Positions 43,224-52,921 of a stretch of 64,000 bases of DNA are shown in pieces; within the stretch, counting starts at the first letter, position 1; each line of letters begins with the position of its first letter. The translations under genes and the position numbers were made by a program. The DNA is taken from contig JAYGXS010000003.1 in NCBI GenBank assembly GCA_036362985.1, positions 50,746,521 through 50,810,520 of the forward strand, given 5' to 3'. The notes under the pieces were generated by a model. It was not told the DNA's origin. It saw only the letters and a list, made by a program, of their open reading frames with translations, and did no database searches. Source of the stretch: Ligula intestinalis. Its lineage: Eukaryota > Platyhelminthes > Cestoda > Diphyllobothriidea > Diphyllobothriidae.

Positions 43224-46057
43224 CCTGCGTTGGGGCTACAAATGGACCACGCAAGAATTCAAAAGTGACATTTATGTATACCAATGCGCAAAGCTTACTT
43301 TCAAAAATGGATGAACTAAGGATCAACGTATCCGACCTCCTTCCCGATGTTATTTCGATAACAGAAACATGGTTGTCGGGCCAGATTGACAATCGCGAAA
43401 TTGGAATCCCCGGCTTTCAACTGTTCCGGAAAGACAGAAACAACCGAAGAGGCGGAGGCGTAGCAACCTTCGTGAAGAACGGTTTGTATGTTTCTGAAAA
43501 AACGGCGAATCTGTCTTGCCAAGAAGCGGTATGGTTAACTGTAAGAGCAACGGGTTCCCAAAGCCTTGATATCTTAACTGTCTACCGACCACCAAGGAAC
43601 AATCCTGCGGCCGATGCCCTATTGCTGGATGAGCTTAAAACCCTCGCTACGCGACCAAATACCCTTATTGTTGGAGACTTCAACGCTCCTAACATCAACT
43701 GGGGCTCCTCCTCAGCTGATTGCCCTGAATCGGCATTCGACCACCAGCTCCTGAATATAACTCAATCCCTACTTCTCACCCAGCACGTCACATTTCCCAC
43801 AAGAATTCGTGAAGGCCAGCGGATGAACTGCCTCGACCTTGTGCTCACTAAGTCGCTCGACAATATCGACATTGTGGACTGCTTACCCCCACTAGGCCAA
43901 AGTGACCATGTAGTTCTCATGTGGGAATACAGTTTATTTTCTTCGCCTGCCCAACCACAAGACCTCCGTCCTAATATCTGGCGTGGTGATTTCGAGCAAA
44001 TGAAACATGATCTCTGTTTCATAGACTGGGCATCCACACTCTCCGACAACGTTGAAGAAGCTTGGAAACAGTTCAAAGAGATAGTCCAAAATCTCATCTC
44101 TAGCCACTGCCCTATCACTCGCCGAAAATTTACGAACAGGCCTCGCTGGCTGAATCCATCCTTAAAAACTGAAGTTAACAAGAAGGGAAAACTCTTTAAA
44201 AAGTACCGAATTGATAGGTCACCTGAATCTCTTAATAGGTACAAAATGCAGAGGAACCGGGTCAAACGTCTTATTGTCAGAGCTCGACAGCAGTTCGAAG
44301 AGGATCTGTTAAACCGAGCCATGGTTAACCCCAAAGTCCTGTACAGTTATATAAGACAGAGCACACGGAATAAGGATCCTATCCCCCTACTGCGAACTGC
44401 CGAAGGTGCCGAAATCTCAGACGACAAGGATAAAGCTGACCATCTCTCTCAGTTCTTCCGGTCCGTCGAAGTGACTGAACCCGGTTTTCTATCCCACACT
44501 TATGAAGACAATTCGATCCCATCTATTGATACAGTCCTCTTCACCGAAGATGTAGTTAAGAATGAGCTTCGTAAATTAAAAGAATCGACCTCCCCAGGCC
44601 CCGATGCAATCCCGGCCAAGCTGTTGAAGGAGCTAGCTTCTGAAATGGCCAAGCCGTTAGCCCTAATCTTCCAGGCGTCATTTGTTACGGGCTGCCTACC
44701 ATCTGATTGGAAGACAGCGACGATCATCCCACTTTTCAAGAGTGGCAGCCGAGCGTCCGCAAATAATTACAGGCCGGTGAGCCTTACCTCCATTTGTTGC
44801 AAAATCATGGAAAAAATCATTAAGAAGGCGTTGATGCAGTTCCTTGAGCAGAATCATCTCCTTTCCGATGCCCAACACGGTTTTCGCAGTGGTAGGTCCT
44901 GTCTTACCAATCTGCTATTCTCACTTGATAGCTGGACCAAAGCACGTGACGAGGGCAAAACGGTGCATGCGATCTACATTGACTTCAAAAAGGCGTTCGA
45001 TACCGTCCCTCATCAACGCCTGCTGCTTAAGCTGCGCAGCGCAGGCGTTCGCGGGAACCTCCTCCTATGGATCCAACACTTTTTGACAGGACGGTCACAA
45101 AGAGTCCAAGTCGGTCGCCAGCAGTCCTCAGGTTTACCTGTGGTGAGTGGCGTCCCACAGGGCTCAGTTTTAGGTCCCATATTGTTCCTCGTCTTCATCA
45201 ATGACTGCGTCAGGGAGCTAGACTGTGAAGTCACCTTGTTCGCTGATGACATCAAATTATGGAAAGTTGTCCAAAGTACGGCAGACGAAAACCATCTACA
45301 AGCCAACTTGAACAGATTGGAGGACTGGTCAAAGCTTTGGCTTATGCCTTTCAATGTTAGTAAATGTAACTTTCTTCAAATCGGCAGTTTTAGAGCATCC
45401 TGCACGAAAGTCTATTCTTTAAATGGTACTCCGTTGCAACAAGTTGAGAGTCAGAAGGACTTGGGTGTGTGGATAACTTCTTCACTCAAACCAACGCTGA
45501 ACTGTACGAAGGCGGCGAAGTCGGCCAGATCTATGTTACAACTGATTAGACGAGCCTTTATGGGGTTTGAAAAAGACAGCTTTTCCAAAATCTTTGGAAG
45601 CTTCATTCGGCCGCACCTGGAGTTCGCTATACAGGCATGGAGACCTTGGACTGTCAAAGACTGTACTGTCTTAGAGAAGGTCCAGAGGCGAGCGACAAAG
45701 ATGGTCGAAGGTCTAGGAACATTGCCCTATGAAAGCAGACTGTCAATCCTCGACCTATTTCCCCTTACCTACAGACAACTCCGGGGGGACCTCATATTAA
45801 CGTTCCGTATTATGAATAAGCTGCATTGTTGTTTCGTTCCTGATGATTTCTTTGCCCAGGCTAACACGCCAACTTTGCGCGGGCATTCCCTTAAACTACG
45901 CCCGGGCAAAGCAAGGATCGACGGAAGAAAATTTTTCTTTACCAACAGAATAGTTTCAGCGTGGAACGCTCTTCCAGAAGAGGTTGTCCTCTCCACTAGT
46001 GTCCATGCATTTAAGAGAAGACTGGACATGTATCAAGTGCAAACGCAACGAAGGTGA
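43181..46057 (+). CDS. CR1-like ORF2: AP endonuclease plus reverse transcriptase (958 aa)
   Basis: The N-terminal part (about residues 25-240) is an apurinic-type endonuclease with T-N-A-Q-S-L, T-E-T-W-L, R-R-G-G-G-V-A, I-V-G-D-F-N-A-P-N and S-D-H-V-V-L, so its acidic and His catalytic positions look complete. The reverse transcriptase (about 440-720) has W-K-T-A-T-I-I-P-L-F-K-S-G, Y-R-P-V-S-L-T, Q-H-G-F-R-S-G-R-S-C, D-F-K-K-A-F-D, G-V-P-Q-G-S-V-L-G-P and the catalytic F-A-D-D at bases 45239-45250. The thumb (K-D-L-G-V-W-I) and the C-terminal W-N-A-L-P-E-E region follow. The protein would nick chromosomal DNA and copy the element RNA there. It has no internal stop or frameshift. The start overlaps the ORF1 end. 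Confidence 0.93.
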   Translation: MDQTDSHDRAATPVACVGATNGPRKNSKVTFMYTNAQSLLSKMDELRINVSDLLPDVISITETWLSGQIDNREIGIPGFQLFRKDRNNRRGGGVATFVKNGLYVSEKTANLSCQEAVWLTVRATGSQSLDILTVYRPPRNNPAADALLLDELKTLATRPNTLIVGDFNAPNINWGSSSADCPESAFDHQLLNITQSLLLTQHVTFPTRIREGQRMNCLDLVLTKSLDNIDIVDCLPPLGQSDHVVLMWEYSLFSSPAQPQDLRPNIWRGDFEQMKHDLCFIDWASTLSDNVEEAWKQFKEIVQNLISSHCPITRRKFTNRPRWLNPSLKTEVNKKGKLFKKYRIDRSPESLNRYKMQRNRVKRLIVRARQQFEEDLLNRAMVNPKVLYSYIRQSTRNKDPIPLLRTAEGAEISDDKDKADHLSQFFRSVEVTEPGFLSHTYEDNSIPSIDTVLFTEDVVKNELRKLKESTSPGPDAIPAKLLKELASEMAKPLALIFQASFVTGCLPSDWKTATIIPLFKSGSRASANNYRPVSLTSICCKIMEKIIKKALMQFLEQNHLLSDAQHGFRSGRSCLTNLLFSLDSWTKARDEGKTVHAIYIDFKKAFDTVPHQRLLLKLRSAGVRGNLLLWIQHFLTGRSQRVQVGRQQSSGLPVVSGVPQGSVLGPILFLVFINDCVRELDCEVTLFADDIKLWKVVQSTADENHLQANLNRLEDWSKLWLMPFNVSKCNFLQIGSFRASCTKVYSLNGTPLQQVESQKDLGVWITSSLKPTLNCTKAAKSARSMLQLIRRAFMGFEKDSFSKIFGSFIRPHLEFAIQAWRPWTVKDCTVLEKVQRRATKMVEGLGTLPYESRLSILDLFPLTYRQLRGDLILTFRIMNKLHCCFVPDDFFAQANTPTLRGHSLKLRPGKARIDGRKFFFTNRIVSAWNALPEEVVLSTSVHAFKRRLDMYQVQTQRR

Positions 46058-46329
46058 AAACTCCTTCATCAGATTCCAATGAATCACTTACAAATGAATG
46101 ACATTGCTTATCACATTCACTGCATCAAATTATACTACTCGCGATTTGCGAGTAGCCATATATTTTTCTATATTTTTGTGAAGACTGTCTTTCCGGAACA
46201 TGCAACTGTCGTCAAGTTTAAATTTTCCTTTGTATCAACTTATTTCATATCATCCTGTTACCAACAGGGAGTTCAAAGGCATTCGCCTATCTTTCCCTCA
46301 ATAAACTGATACTGATACTGATGTTAATG

Positions 46330-46890
46330 TCGTCCAGGTAGTATGTCCTAAAGCTGTGAGGTATAGGGTAGCTCGTTCGATGCAAGTGGAGGACGACACA
46401 CTTCCACATTACGACCTAGGAACCACCTTTCGGACCACATCTGCGGTCTGTAGCATTTATTTTGAAGAGATTCTCGGGCGCTTAATGATCTGCGAGAGCT
46501 TAACGTCGCCGGTATATATGATCTTACCGCAGTCCAGGTCTTGAAGGCTGTCATTAACAAAGAAGATGACGAGTAAAGAACCGAGATTGGAGCCTCGAGG
46601 AACACCAATAACCACGTCTACCCAGTCCGATTTATCTTCTCTGACGCAAAAGCATTGTTTTCGACCGACCAAAAATATCCTGACCCAGTTCAGAATTTTC
46701 TCCGCTGATGCCAAGGACGCTGAGGTTACGTAAAAGCCTTTGATGGTGCACGCGATGAAAGACTTTGCGGAAATTAATGTACACTACGTCTACTTCGAAG
46801 CCCTTTTCTAAAGCAATTGTTGTGTAATCGACGAGGTGGCAGTCCCTCCGCCTCCCATTTTGGAAAATGCCAAAAGCAGAATTTTAAAAA
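46330..46890 (-). pseudogene. CR1-like reverse transcriptase core fragment
   Basis: On the minus strand, with two frame changes, the stretch gives the core motifs in order: G-G-R-R-R-D-C-H-L-V-D-Y, the palm motif V-Y-I-N-F-R-K-V-F-H (Asp to Asn at the first catalytic position), G-V-P-R-G-S-N-L-G-S-L-L, and Y-T-G-D where Y/F-A-D-D is expected. Catalytic residues are therefore lost at both sites. The fragment lies between the tail of the intact element and a second tail copy, in opposite orientation to both. Confidence 0.75.
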
Positions 46891-46950
46891 TAGGGAGTTG
46901 CTAGGCTTTCGCCTATCTTTCCCTGAATAAACTGATAGTGACACTAATAG
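46890..46950 (+). repeat. Isolated second copy of the CR1 3' tail
   Basis: The block TTCGCCTATCTTTCCCTGAA with TAAACTGATA after it repeats the 3' end of the intact element (46282-46322) with a few changes. It is either a heavily 5' truncated insertion or the remnant of a template duplication around the minus-strand fragment. Confidence 0.75.
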
Positions 46951-47553
46951 GTGCGAGTTCGGAGTATACTACTTGCTCATAAGAGTGCTTAAATCCCATA
47001 ACATGCAACGCTCGCCTACGAATGACCTATGGCAAATGTGAAAATCGCTAAAACGGACCACTTGATAAATTATACCAAAATCATAGAAACGCTTTTTAAT
47101 CAATTACAGAATGGCGGTTGTCAATCACCCAAAACGACGCCCAAAAGATAGGCTTATCTTCAAAGAAGTACAAGCAGCTATGAAAATGGACGTTTCAATA
47201 GCGTGAAACCTGTTCACTGGCTGTAAAGTTGTTGCTTGGATGTACGTAAAACTCCCTACTTAAAACAATTATCCAAGCGTGCAGCTAGGTTCTCATCGGT
47301 TCGTTTAAGATAGCGTTTTGCCTGAGAAAAGAGAAGAGCAGATTATAAGGAAAGTAGTCTAATATACATGATCTCCGTTCGTACAGAAAAATGCCGGTCA
47401 CATATCAAGAAAGTAGGTCCCGAAAGCCCTATAGAAAAGGATCATCTTTAAGGTCATGAATTTCAATTAGTTACGAAGTAAGACATCATATACACGGAGT
47501 GGAATGAGAAAATTACACAATTTAAGGTAATAAAGGCCAAGGACGAACTCAAG
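46951..47553. other. Spacer between CR1 remains and LSM1; contains the LSM1 3' untranslated region
   Basis: No coding feature is visible. The LSM1 transcript (minus strand) should end within this stretch. I find no AATAAA on the minus strand close behind the stop, so the polyadenylation site is undetermined. Confidence 0.5.
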
Positions 47554-48627
47554 TTAAATGTCATCCAGGATACAGTCAGGTTCAAGCCATGCAATGCCTC
47601 GAGAGGAAAGAATTTCGGCCCGCCGTTTGGATGCTTGCTTTAGTTCTGTCAGGCGATCCGCCTGTAACCGGAAAATTTCTTCTTTTGAAGTTCTTGTAAA
47701 CTTCGAGTCAATGTCGAAGTCCGGCTTCTAATGGGTGGATACAAAAAACAGTGGTAGAGTAATGGCGTTAGGTAGCAGTATTCAGAATCACACAATAGTC
47801 AATCCAAAGTAAAATTAATGACGAATTTTGAAGCAATCAGTTTCAGCACGGTTCGACGTAGTAAACGAAGGAAAGCTGGCACAAACAGCCGTATTGATGA
47901 TGGTCTTACTATATGATAATGGAAAAGTGTAAATGCGACGGTGACAGATTGGGTGAAACCAATACTCGATTAAATATGGAACGGGCGGTGAATCGATATT
48001 TTCACTCAAGAGGTACTGTGTGAACGAGCGTTCCCAAAGCACGCGTACATTGTTCGGATATGAAAAAGAGTATAGGTTAGTGGACAGAAAATAAGTGGGA
48101 TTCAGGGCTGAATCTAGATAGACGTTCTATAGTTAGCAACGAACCTATGCATTGACCAGAAGCTGTAGAAGTGAGTATTTCGGTCAGAGTTCGAACAAAA
48201 AAAGGTCTTAACAATGAAAAAGATCCGACCTACTGGTCGTTGGTTCAACATAATTTACCTCAAAAATGTTTACTTTAGTGAACAAGTAGAAGTTACCTGC
48301 TCCCCAATAAGTGCAATGTTTTCTCCGCGGACTAGTAGAATGCCGTGTTTTATGTCAGCATACTTGTCTCCCACAAAAATGCGTTCCAGAGCATCGTGCA
48401 AAATTATATTGCCTGTCTATGTAAGAGATGAGAAGATATCAAACAACCGAATTGATCGACGGCACGAAGGTATCCAATGTAGCATTTAGGGCCTCGAAGC
48501 TTTACAAGGACTTCCTCTAAAAAACAGTGTCGAAATGAGTAAATGGCTTACTTCCGAGGTCGTTTAAGAGACTTGCAGAGCCCGGAAAATGCGGAAGAAT
48601 GAAATTGTCATCGGCAGATGACGTCAT
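47554..48627 (-). CDS. LSM1: U6 snRNA-associated Sm-like protein LSM1 (4 exons, 144 aa)
   Basis: LSM1 is the subunit that defines the cytoplasmic LSM1-7 ring, which binds 3' ends of deadenylated mRNA with PAT1 and promotes decapping. Minus-strand exons: 48627-48552, 48516-48448, 48412-48297 and 47727-47554. All introns are GT-AG, phases agree, and the total is 435 nt with a TAA stop. The N-terminal segment PGSASLLNDLGKEVLVKLRG aligns with human PGTASLIEDIDKK. The Sm1 motif spans about 27-57 (Y-I-G-Y-L-R-A-V-D-Q-F-G-N-I-I-L-H), with the Asp-x-Phe/Asn RNA-contact loop. The Sm2 motif G-I-L-L-V-R-G-E-N-I-A-L-I-G-E spans about 72-86. The C-terminal helix (K-E-E-I-F-R-L-Q-A-D-R-L) and R-G-I match the LSM1-specific tail. 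Introns 1 and 2 are 35 bp each. The ATG is the first in frame. At 144 residues it is slightly longer than human (133). Confidence 0.94.
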
Positions 48628-48838
48628 TCAGAGGGAAACTGGGGACAGTGGTCTCTGGATTCAATAAAATTAGAGAGGTTTACTCTCTGAAGTATCAAAC
48701 GTTTGTGGTCTACAAAAAGACAGGACGATAAGTACTGCAAAAGAAAGAACCGAATAAAATACCTACGATGGATTCATGTTAACCTCCACAGGTATAGCAT
48801 AATTGGAATATGCAGATGAGAAATGATTGATTAGTTTA
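48628..48838. promoter_or_regulatory. Upstream region of LSM1
   Basis: About 210 bases separate the LSM1 start codon from the SINE remains to the right. No TATA-like box stands out. On the minus strand two AG dinucleotides after pyrimidine tracts lie 12 and 29 bases before the ATG, so an untranslated exon or a spliced leader could join there. Confidence 0.3.
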
Positions 48839-48839
48839 G

Positions 48840-48975
48840 TATTTGTTTGTGCACCGATCTATTCCTCAGGATGCGCCCAGCCTAGGATAGTGCTTTTGCG
48901 AGTCGGATCAACCAACTGTGTTCCGCAAAGCTACTGATAATTGATATGTTACTAGCCAACTGTCAGTAACACATC
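48840..48975 (-). mobile_element. Partial SINE (family 1), 5' part only, with terminal 33-bp hairpin
   Basis: Bases 48840-48942 are a near-identical direct copy of 49211-49313 (same length, 103 bases). The adjoining 33 bases (48943-48975) form a hairpin with 11-base arms (GATATGTTACT and AGTAACACATC) around AGCCAACTGTC. The tRNA-like part and tail are absent in this copy. Confidence 0.7.
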
Positions 48976-49346
48976 TTTTTTATGTTTTGTCATAAGAGTA
49001 TTCCGGCCCAGACACCGGCCCAAGGCACCGTGATATAGCTATTTCGGGCTATTGGCCCTGATCAGCCACGGGTAGCCAACTCTAGTGTAGCAGCTGAAAT
49101 TGCCGCCACACCCGAGTTTCGAACTCGCGCCTCGCCGGTCAGGGGCAGACGTCCTAACCATTGAGCCATCGAGGTCGATGTCTAGGCGGTTGTAGATCGG
49201 GAGTATATATTATTTGTTTGTGCACCGATCTATTCCTCAGGATGCGCTCATCCTGGGATATTGCTTTTGCGAGTCGGATCAACCAACTGTGTTCGGCAGA
49301 GCTACTGATAATTGATGTGTTACTGACAGTTGGCTAGTAACATATC
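48976..49346 (-). mobile_element. tRNA-derived SINE (family 1), long copy
   Basis: On the minus strand the order is: 33-bp hairpin (49346-49314), a 5' block shared with both other copies (GGATGAGCGCATCCTGAGGA, near 49250-49231), a tRNA-like core (about 49175-49101; box A-like TGGCTCAATGGTTAGGACG and box B-like GAGTTCGAAACTC), and a tail that matches the + strand copy at 13310-13593 (A-A-T-T-T-C-A-G then C-T-G-A-T). The T-arm can pair. The core is too diverged for me to name the parent tRNA. Confidence 0.8.
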
Positions 49347-50805
49347 TAGCTGTGCCACCATACACATTAACCTGCACGTGTCAATCACATTTTATCCGCG
49401 CAAAATAGACCAAAATTGCATTAAACAAAGAGAAGGCAGTTAGGATCCCTTCTTCCTTCTTCTAGGCACCAGTCATTTGTCCGATCCAGTCAACCAACTG
49501 GTGCTGAGGTGGGATGCAGTGACCGACAATGCTAGCCAGCCCGTCTAGTGTCACACACGAATTATCTTCCCTACAACATGCACCAAGCTTTCACAAAAAG
49601 TGGACGGCTGACTTAGATTTCGCGAGGGTGGGCCGAGATGTAGTCTCTAGGATGATGTTAAGGCTAACCCGTCGTCTGAATTGACGTCAAGGACGCATGA
49701 CAATTCAACTGTCCGAACCGGATTGGATAAAAATGGTGTGGTAGTTTCGGACGTAAAGCTGTAAGTGCAAGGAACGGTTGAAGTTTATGTCGACCAAACT
49801 AGTGACCAAGATAGTATAGACAATATCTTCTAGATGGCACATATAGGCACGTAGTCAAGGTTTTTATTAAGCAGGCTATAACATTTAACAAATATGACGG
49901 CTATGTAGGGTGCCTATTTTATGGACAAGAATAGAAGGTTGTGTACATAAGACTTTATGAAAGGGAATGGTTCAAGGTTGATGTTTCTTTAGAGTGAGGG
50001 TTGTTGTGGTTGCGTGTGGGCGGGAATGCGGATTAAAGTGACTGTCACTACTGGCCGATGAAGTGAGGGCAAATAAATGAGCAACATACACAAACCAATT
50101 TTTTCCAAAAATAAAAGAACTGCAGTTATTTCCCCACCGTACGAATGTCTAGAGGAGCACCACATGTACACTTTTATGAATTCAATATTTTAATTATTCT
50201 TTCAGTGGGGAAGCCTGCACAGTAGTGATATGACACCCGAGGTAACTGAAAACCGCACATAATATCTACGACAGTTCCCCCGTCGATTTCGACGTTGGGC
50301 ACCACGCGCTCCAACAAGCCGCATCAAACGCCGAAGCAATCCGCAGCATACACAGAGGCAAGCTGGGCAAGCAACACGAAAGCGGCGACAGCAAGCAGGA
50401 GCAACGCAGAGAACTCGTGCGAGAGAAAACAGGAGTTTAGGCAGACTCGCACAGAATCCACCCACTCGCTCGATACTCCCACCTCCGTTTCCGGTGTAAA
50501 GACAAAGTCAATAAGACCGGGGATGAGGGAGGGTGTAGATGGTTGGCGCGATAAACACTCAGCACGCGCACACTTGACACAGCCATCTCGCTAGGTATGC
50601 TCCCGCGTGCGCGGGAGCGCCATAGACCACATTAAGAGGGAGCCATTACAGCCTGACTCTCAGTCCTTCCTCTCCTCCCATACGCACACACAAACACTCG
50701 CGTACAGGAGAAGCAGCAACGTAGGGGCCCGAGTTTTCCCGTCAGTTGGCAGACCCTCCAAGCCACGGCTTTTAGCGCACCGTGATATATTCAGACGCAT
50801 TCAGA
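49347..50805. other. Intergenic stretch with a G+C-rich part and a perfect palindrome
   Basis: No gene is supported. From about 50220 to 50800 the sequence is richer in G+C and C-A repeats than its surroundings. The perfect palindrome GCTCCCGCGTGCGCGGGAGC (9-bp arms, 2-base loop) lies at 50599-50618. A short inverted repeat, GCACCAGT and ACTGGTGC, occurs near 49466-49505. Open frames of about 80-100 codons on both strands have no recognisable motif. Confidence 0.5.
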
Positions 50806-51270
50806 TTTTCATGGAAAGGCATCATTTGGGAAATAAGTAATTTTATTGAGTAAATTTTCGACACTGGATCCCCAGTTCGTCATCACACTTGAGAGAAATT
50901 TGCAAACAACAGTTAGCATTTCAAAGTGCTCATGCATTTATATAGTCAGTCTGGTGTGGGTGTTAATTGCGGGTTACAATTTCCGTCAGATCATGATGGA
51001 CGTGATTATCAGTTGCAATGCCGTAATGACTAATAGGCAACTGCAATTTGAGTTAGTCCGGAGTCAGTCCACCTTATCCGGTGTGGACGCTAACAGCGGT
51101 TCATGTTGGTCCATGTTTGTCGGCTGCAGTCTTTTCCACTTTTCTTTGAGGTGTTTGTACACTCCGGCTAACTCAATACGCCGGTTGATGCATGAGTCAT
51201 CGGAGTGCATGGCCTCAAGAAATTCTCGGCCTTTTTTGGAGGGGCAAACTCCAACGATAGCAGTTGAACC
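50806..51270 (-). pseudogene. Inverted partial Penelope-like copy (internally deleted)
   Basis: On the minus strand the copy starts with 15 bases from the N-terminal reverse transcriptase region (GGTTCAACTGCTATC), then jumps directly into the endonuclease C-terminus (G-V-C-P-S-K-K-G-R-E-F) and runs to the element's 3' end. The jump joins at the short shared sequence ATC, as a template switch or deletion would. The 15-base start also forms a perfect hairpin with the same bases of the main copy, at 51256-51270 against 51283-51297. Confidence 0.8.
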
Positions 51271-52445
51271 GCCGACAAAGGAGGTTCAACTGCTATCTTA
51301 AACAAACCAGACTACAAGCAGAAGATGCTTTCCCTATTAAAAGATAGCTCAACCTATAAACCTCTTCCAAAGACCCTACCAAGAAACAGATATCATCCAT
51401 TGACAGGGTACTGAAACGCCTTACAGCGACGAAACTACTGTCAGGAGATACCGCAAAATGCCTGAAACAATCCGAGGCAAACATCGCGAAGAGCTACGGA
51501 TTACCCAAAGTTCACAGACCGGAAGTCCCTCAACGACCGATAGTATCATTAATCGGTGCACCGAACTATAAAATCTCTAAGTGGCTATTCCGACAACTTC
51601 ATCAACTTACGAAAGATCGTGAGACTTCCATTCAGAACTCTACGGAGTTTCTACAGAAACTAAGGGGAATCACGGTCTCCGATGATGAAATAGTGGTCTC
51701 CTTCGACGTCGTTTCCCTGTTCACCTCCATGCCACTTGATGTAGCAAGCCAATGCACAGAGGAAGCTTTGAAGAGCTATGAAACGAAGGTTCCTGCAACT
51801 GCCTTACTTGATCTTGTGGATCTTTGCCTCGAAAACTATTTTTCATTTGATCATCAGTATTATCAACAGCTAAAAGGAGCTCCAATGGGGTCACCCATAG
51901 CTGGATTCCTTGCCGAAATAACCATGCAGAGGCTAGAATAAATGGCCCTTCCATCGATTAACCCTATGTTATGGGTACGCTATGTAGACGACACATTTGT
52001 GGTCGTTATAAAGAACCATCTTGAAGCGCTTCACAAGACCATCAACTTAACCATTCCGGGCATTCAATTCACGCTCGAGAAGGAGGTTAACAGCAAACTC
52101 CCATTTCTGAATGTCCCCGTGCAGCGGAATGCTGACGGAACATTACAAACGTCCGTTGACCGCAAAGACACGTATGCGGAAGTTATTCTTAACTATGAGA
52201 GCAACAACCCCATCTCTCACGAAAGGAGTGCCGTCAACGGTCTGCTACGCCGAGCGAAGACACACTGTTCTGACGAAAACATCTACCGAAACGAGCTCAA
52301 TTACTTGTTTGAATTGTTTTCCCGCAATGGTTACCCCAGAGACTTTGTGCGCCGATGCATGAGACAACAACAATCCAAGAAAAAGGAACCGGATAGTTCC
52401 CCTCAGGCCTCAAAACGAACACATGGTGAGTCCTTCCTTACATAA
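51271..52445 (+). pseudogene. Penelope-type reverse transcriptase (interrupted)
   Basis: The frame opens with A-D-K-G-G-S-T-A-I-L, the conserved N-terminal motif of Penelope-like proteins, then needs one frame change near 51365 to continue through Y-G-L-P-K-V-H-R, F-D-V-V-S-L-F-T-S-M-P, L-K-G-A-P-M-G-S-P-I-A and the catalytic Y-V-D-D (51981-51992). A TAA at 51939-51941 lies between the last two motifs. The catalytic Asp pair itself is kept. After 52420 the frame changes again into the endonuclease part. The copy is close to coding-competent, with three lesions, so it is recent but inactive. Confidence 0.85.
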
Positions 52446-52921
52446 GGAACGTGTCTGAACTCGTTGAAAGACACTTGCGGAAACACCAAATAAAAGTGAC
52501 GCACAAACCGATGGCTACTTTACGCACTCAGTTAGTACACCCTAAGGATAGGGTTGGCTACCTCGATAAGAAAGAAGCCATCTACAAAATCCCATGTAAA
52601 GCTTGTGATAAGGTATATTGTGGCCAAACAGGAAGATCATTCTCTACACGCATCCGCGAACACCAATCGGCAGCGAAGAGCCATAACCATTTTTCCAAAA
52701 TGGCTATGCATTGCCTTGACACAGGACATACTTTTGCATGGGATAAAACACGCATCGTTGGAGTTTGCCCCTCCAAAAAAGGCCGAGAATTTCTTGAGGC
52801 CATGCACTCCGATGACGCATGCATCAACCGGCGTATTGAGTTAGTCGGAATGTACAAACACCTCAAAGAAAGGTGGAAAAGACTGCAGCCACAAACATGG
52901 ACCAACATGAACCGCAATTAG
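52425..52921 (+). pseudogene. Penelope-type GIY-YIG endonuclease domain
   Basis: The linker L-P-Y-I-R-N-V-S-E-L-V begins near 52425, one frame away from the reverse transcriptase. It is followed by K-P-M-A-T-L-R, then the GIY-YIG-like core I-Y-K-I-P-C-K-A-C and V-Y-C-G-Q-T-G-R (about 52580-52636), R-I-R-E-H-Q, the H-T-F-A-W segment and the C-terminal I-N-R-R-I-E-L block, ending at a TAG. The CxxC pair before the Y-C-G segment is typical of Penelope endonucleases, which nick the target site. The second Ile of the usual Y-I-G is Cys here. Confidence 0.85.

Larger units (their letters stand above)
42160..46322 (+). mobile_element. Apparently intact two-ORF CR1-like non-LTR retrotransposon
   Basis: The unit carries ORF1 (42237-43223), an overlapping ORF2 (43181-46057), a 3' untranslated region with an AATAAA at 46300-46305, and a terminal tandem tail of TGATAC-like units ending about 46322. 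Both frames are uninterrupted, unlike every other element in this window, so this is the youngest retroelement here and could be active. The 5' limit is uncertain: ORF1 follows a tRNA-like sequence by about 80 bases. A second, isolated copy of the 3' tail lies at 46890-46950. Confidence 0.88.

Noticed and set aside
48214..48489. 91-codon plus-strand open frame
   Set aside because: It is the shadow of LSM1 exons 2 and 3, which are encoded on the minus strand.
49101..49175. tRNA gene on the minus strand
   Set aside because: It is tRNA-like but sits in a repeated unit shared with 13310-13593, so it is the head of a SINE and not a tRNA gene.
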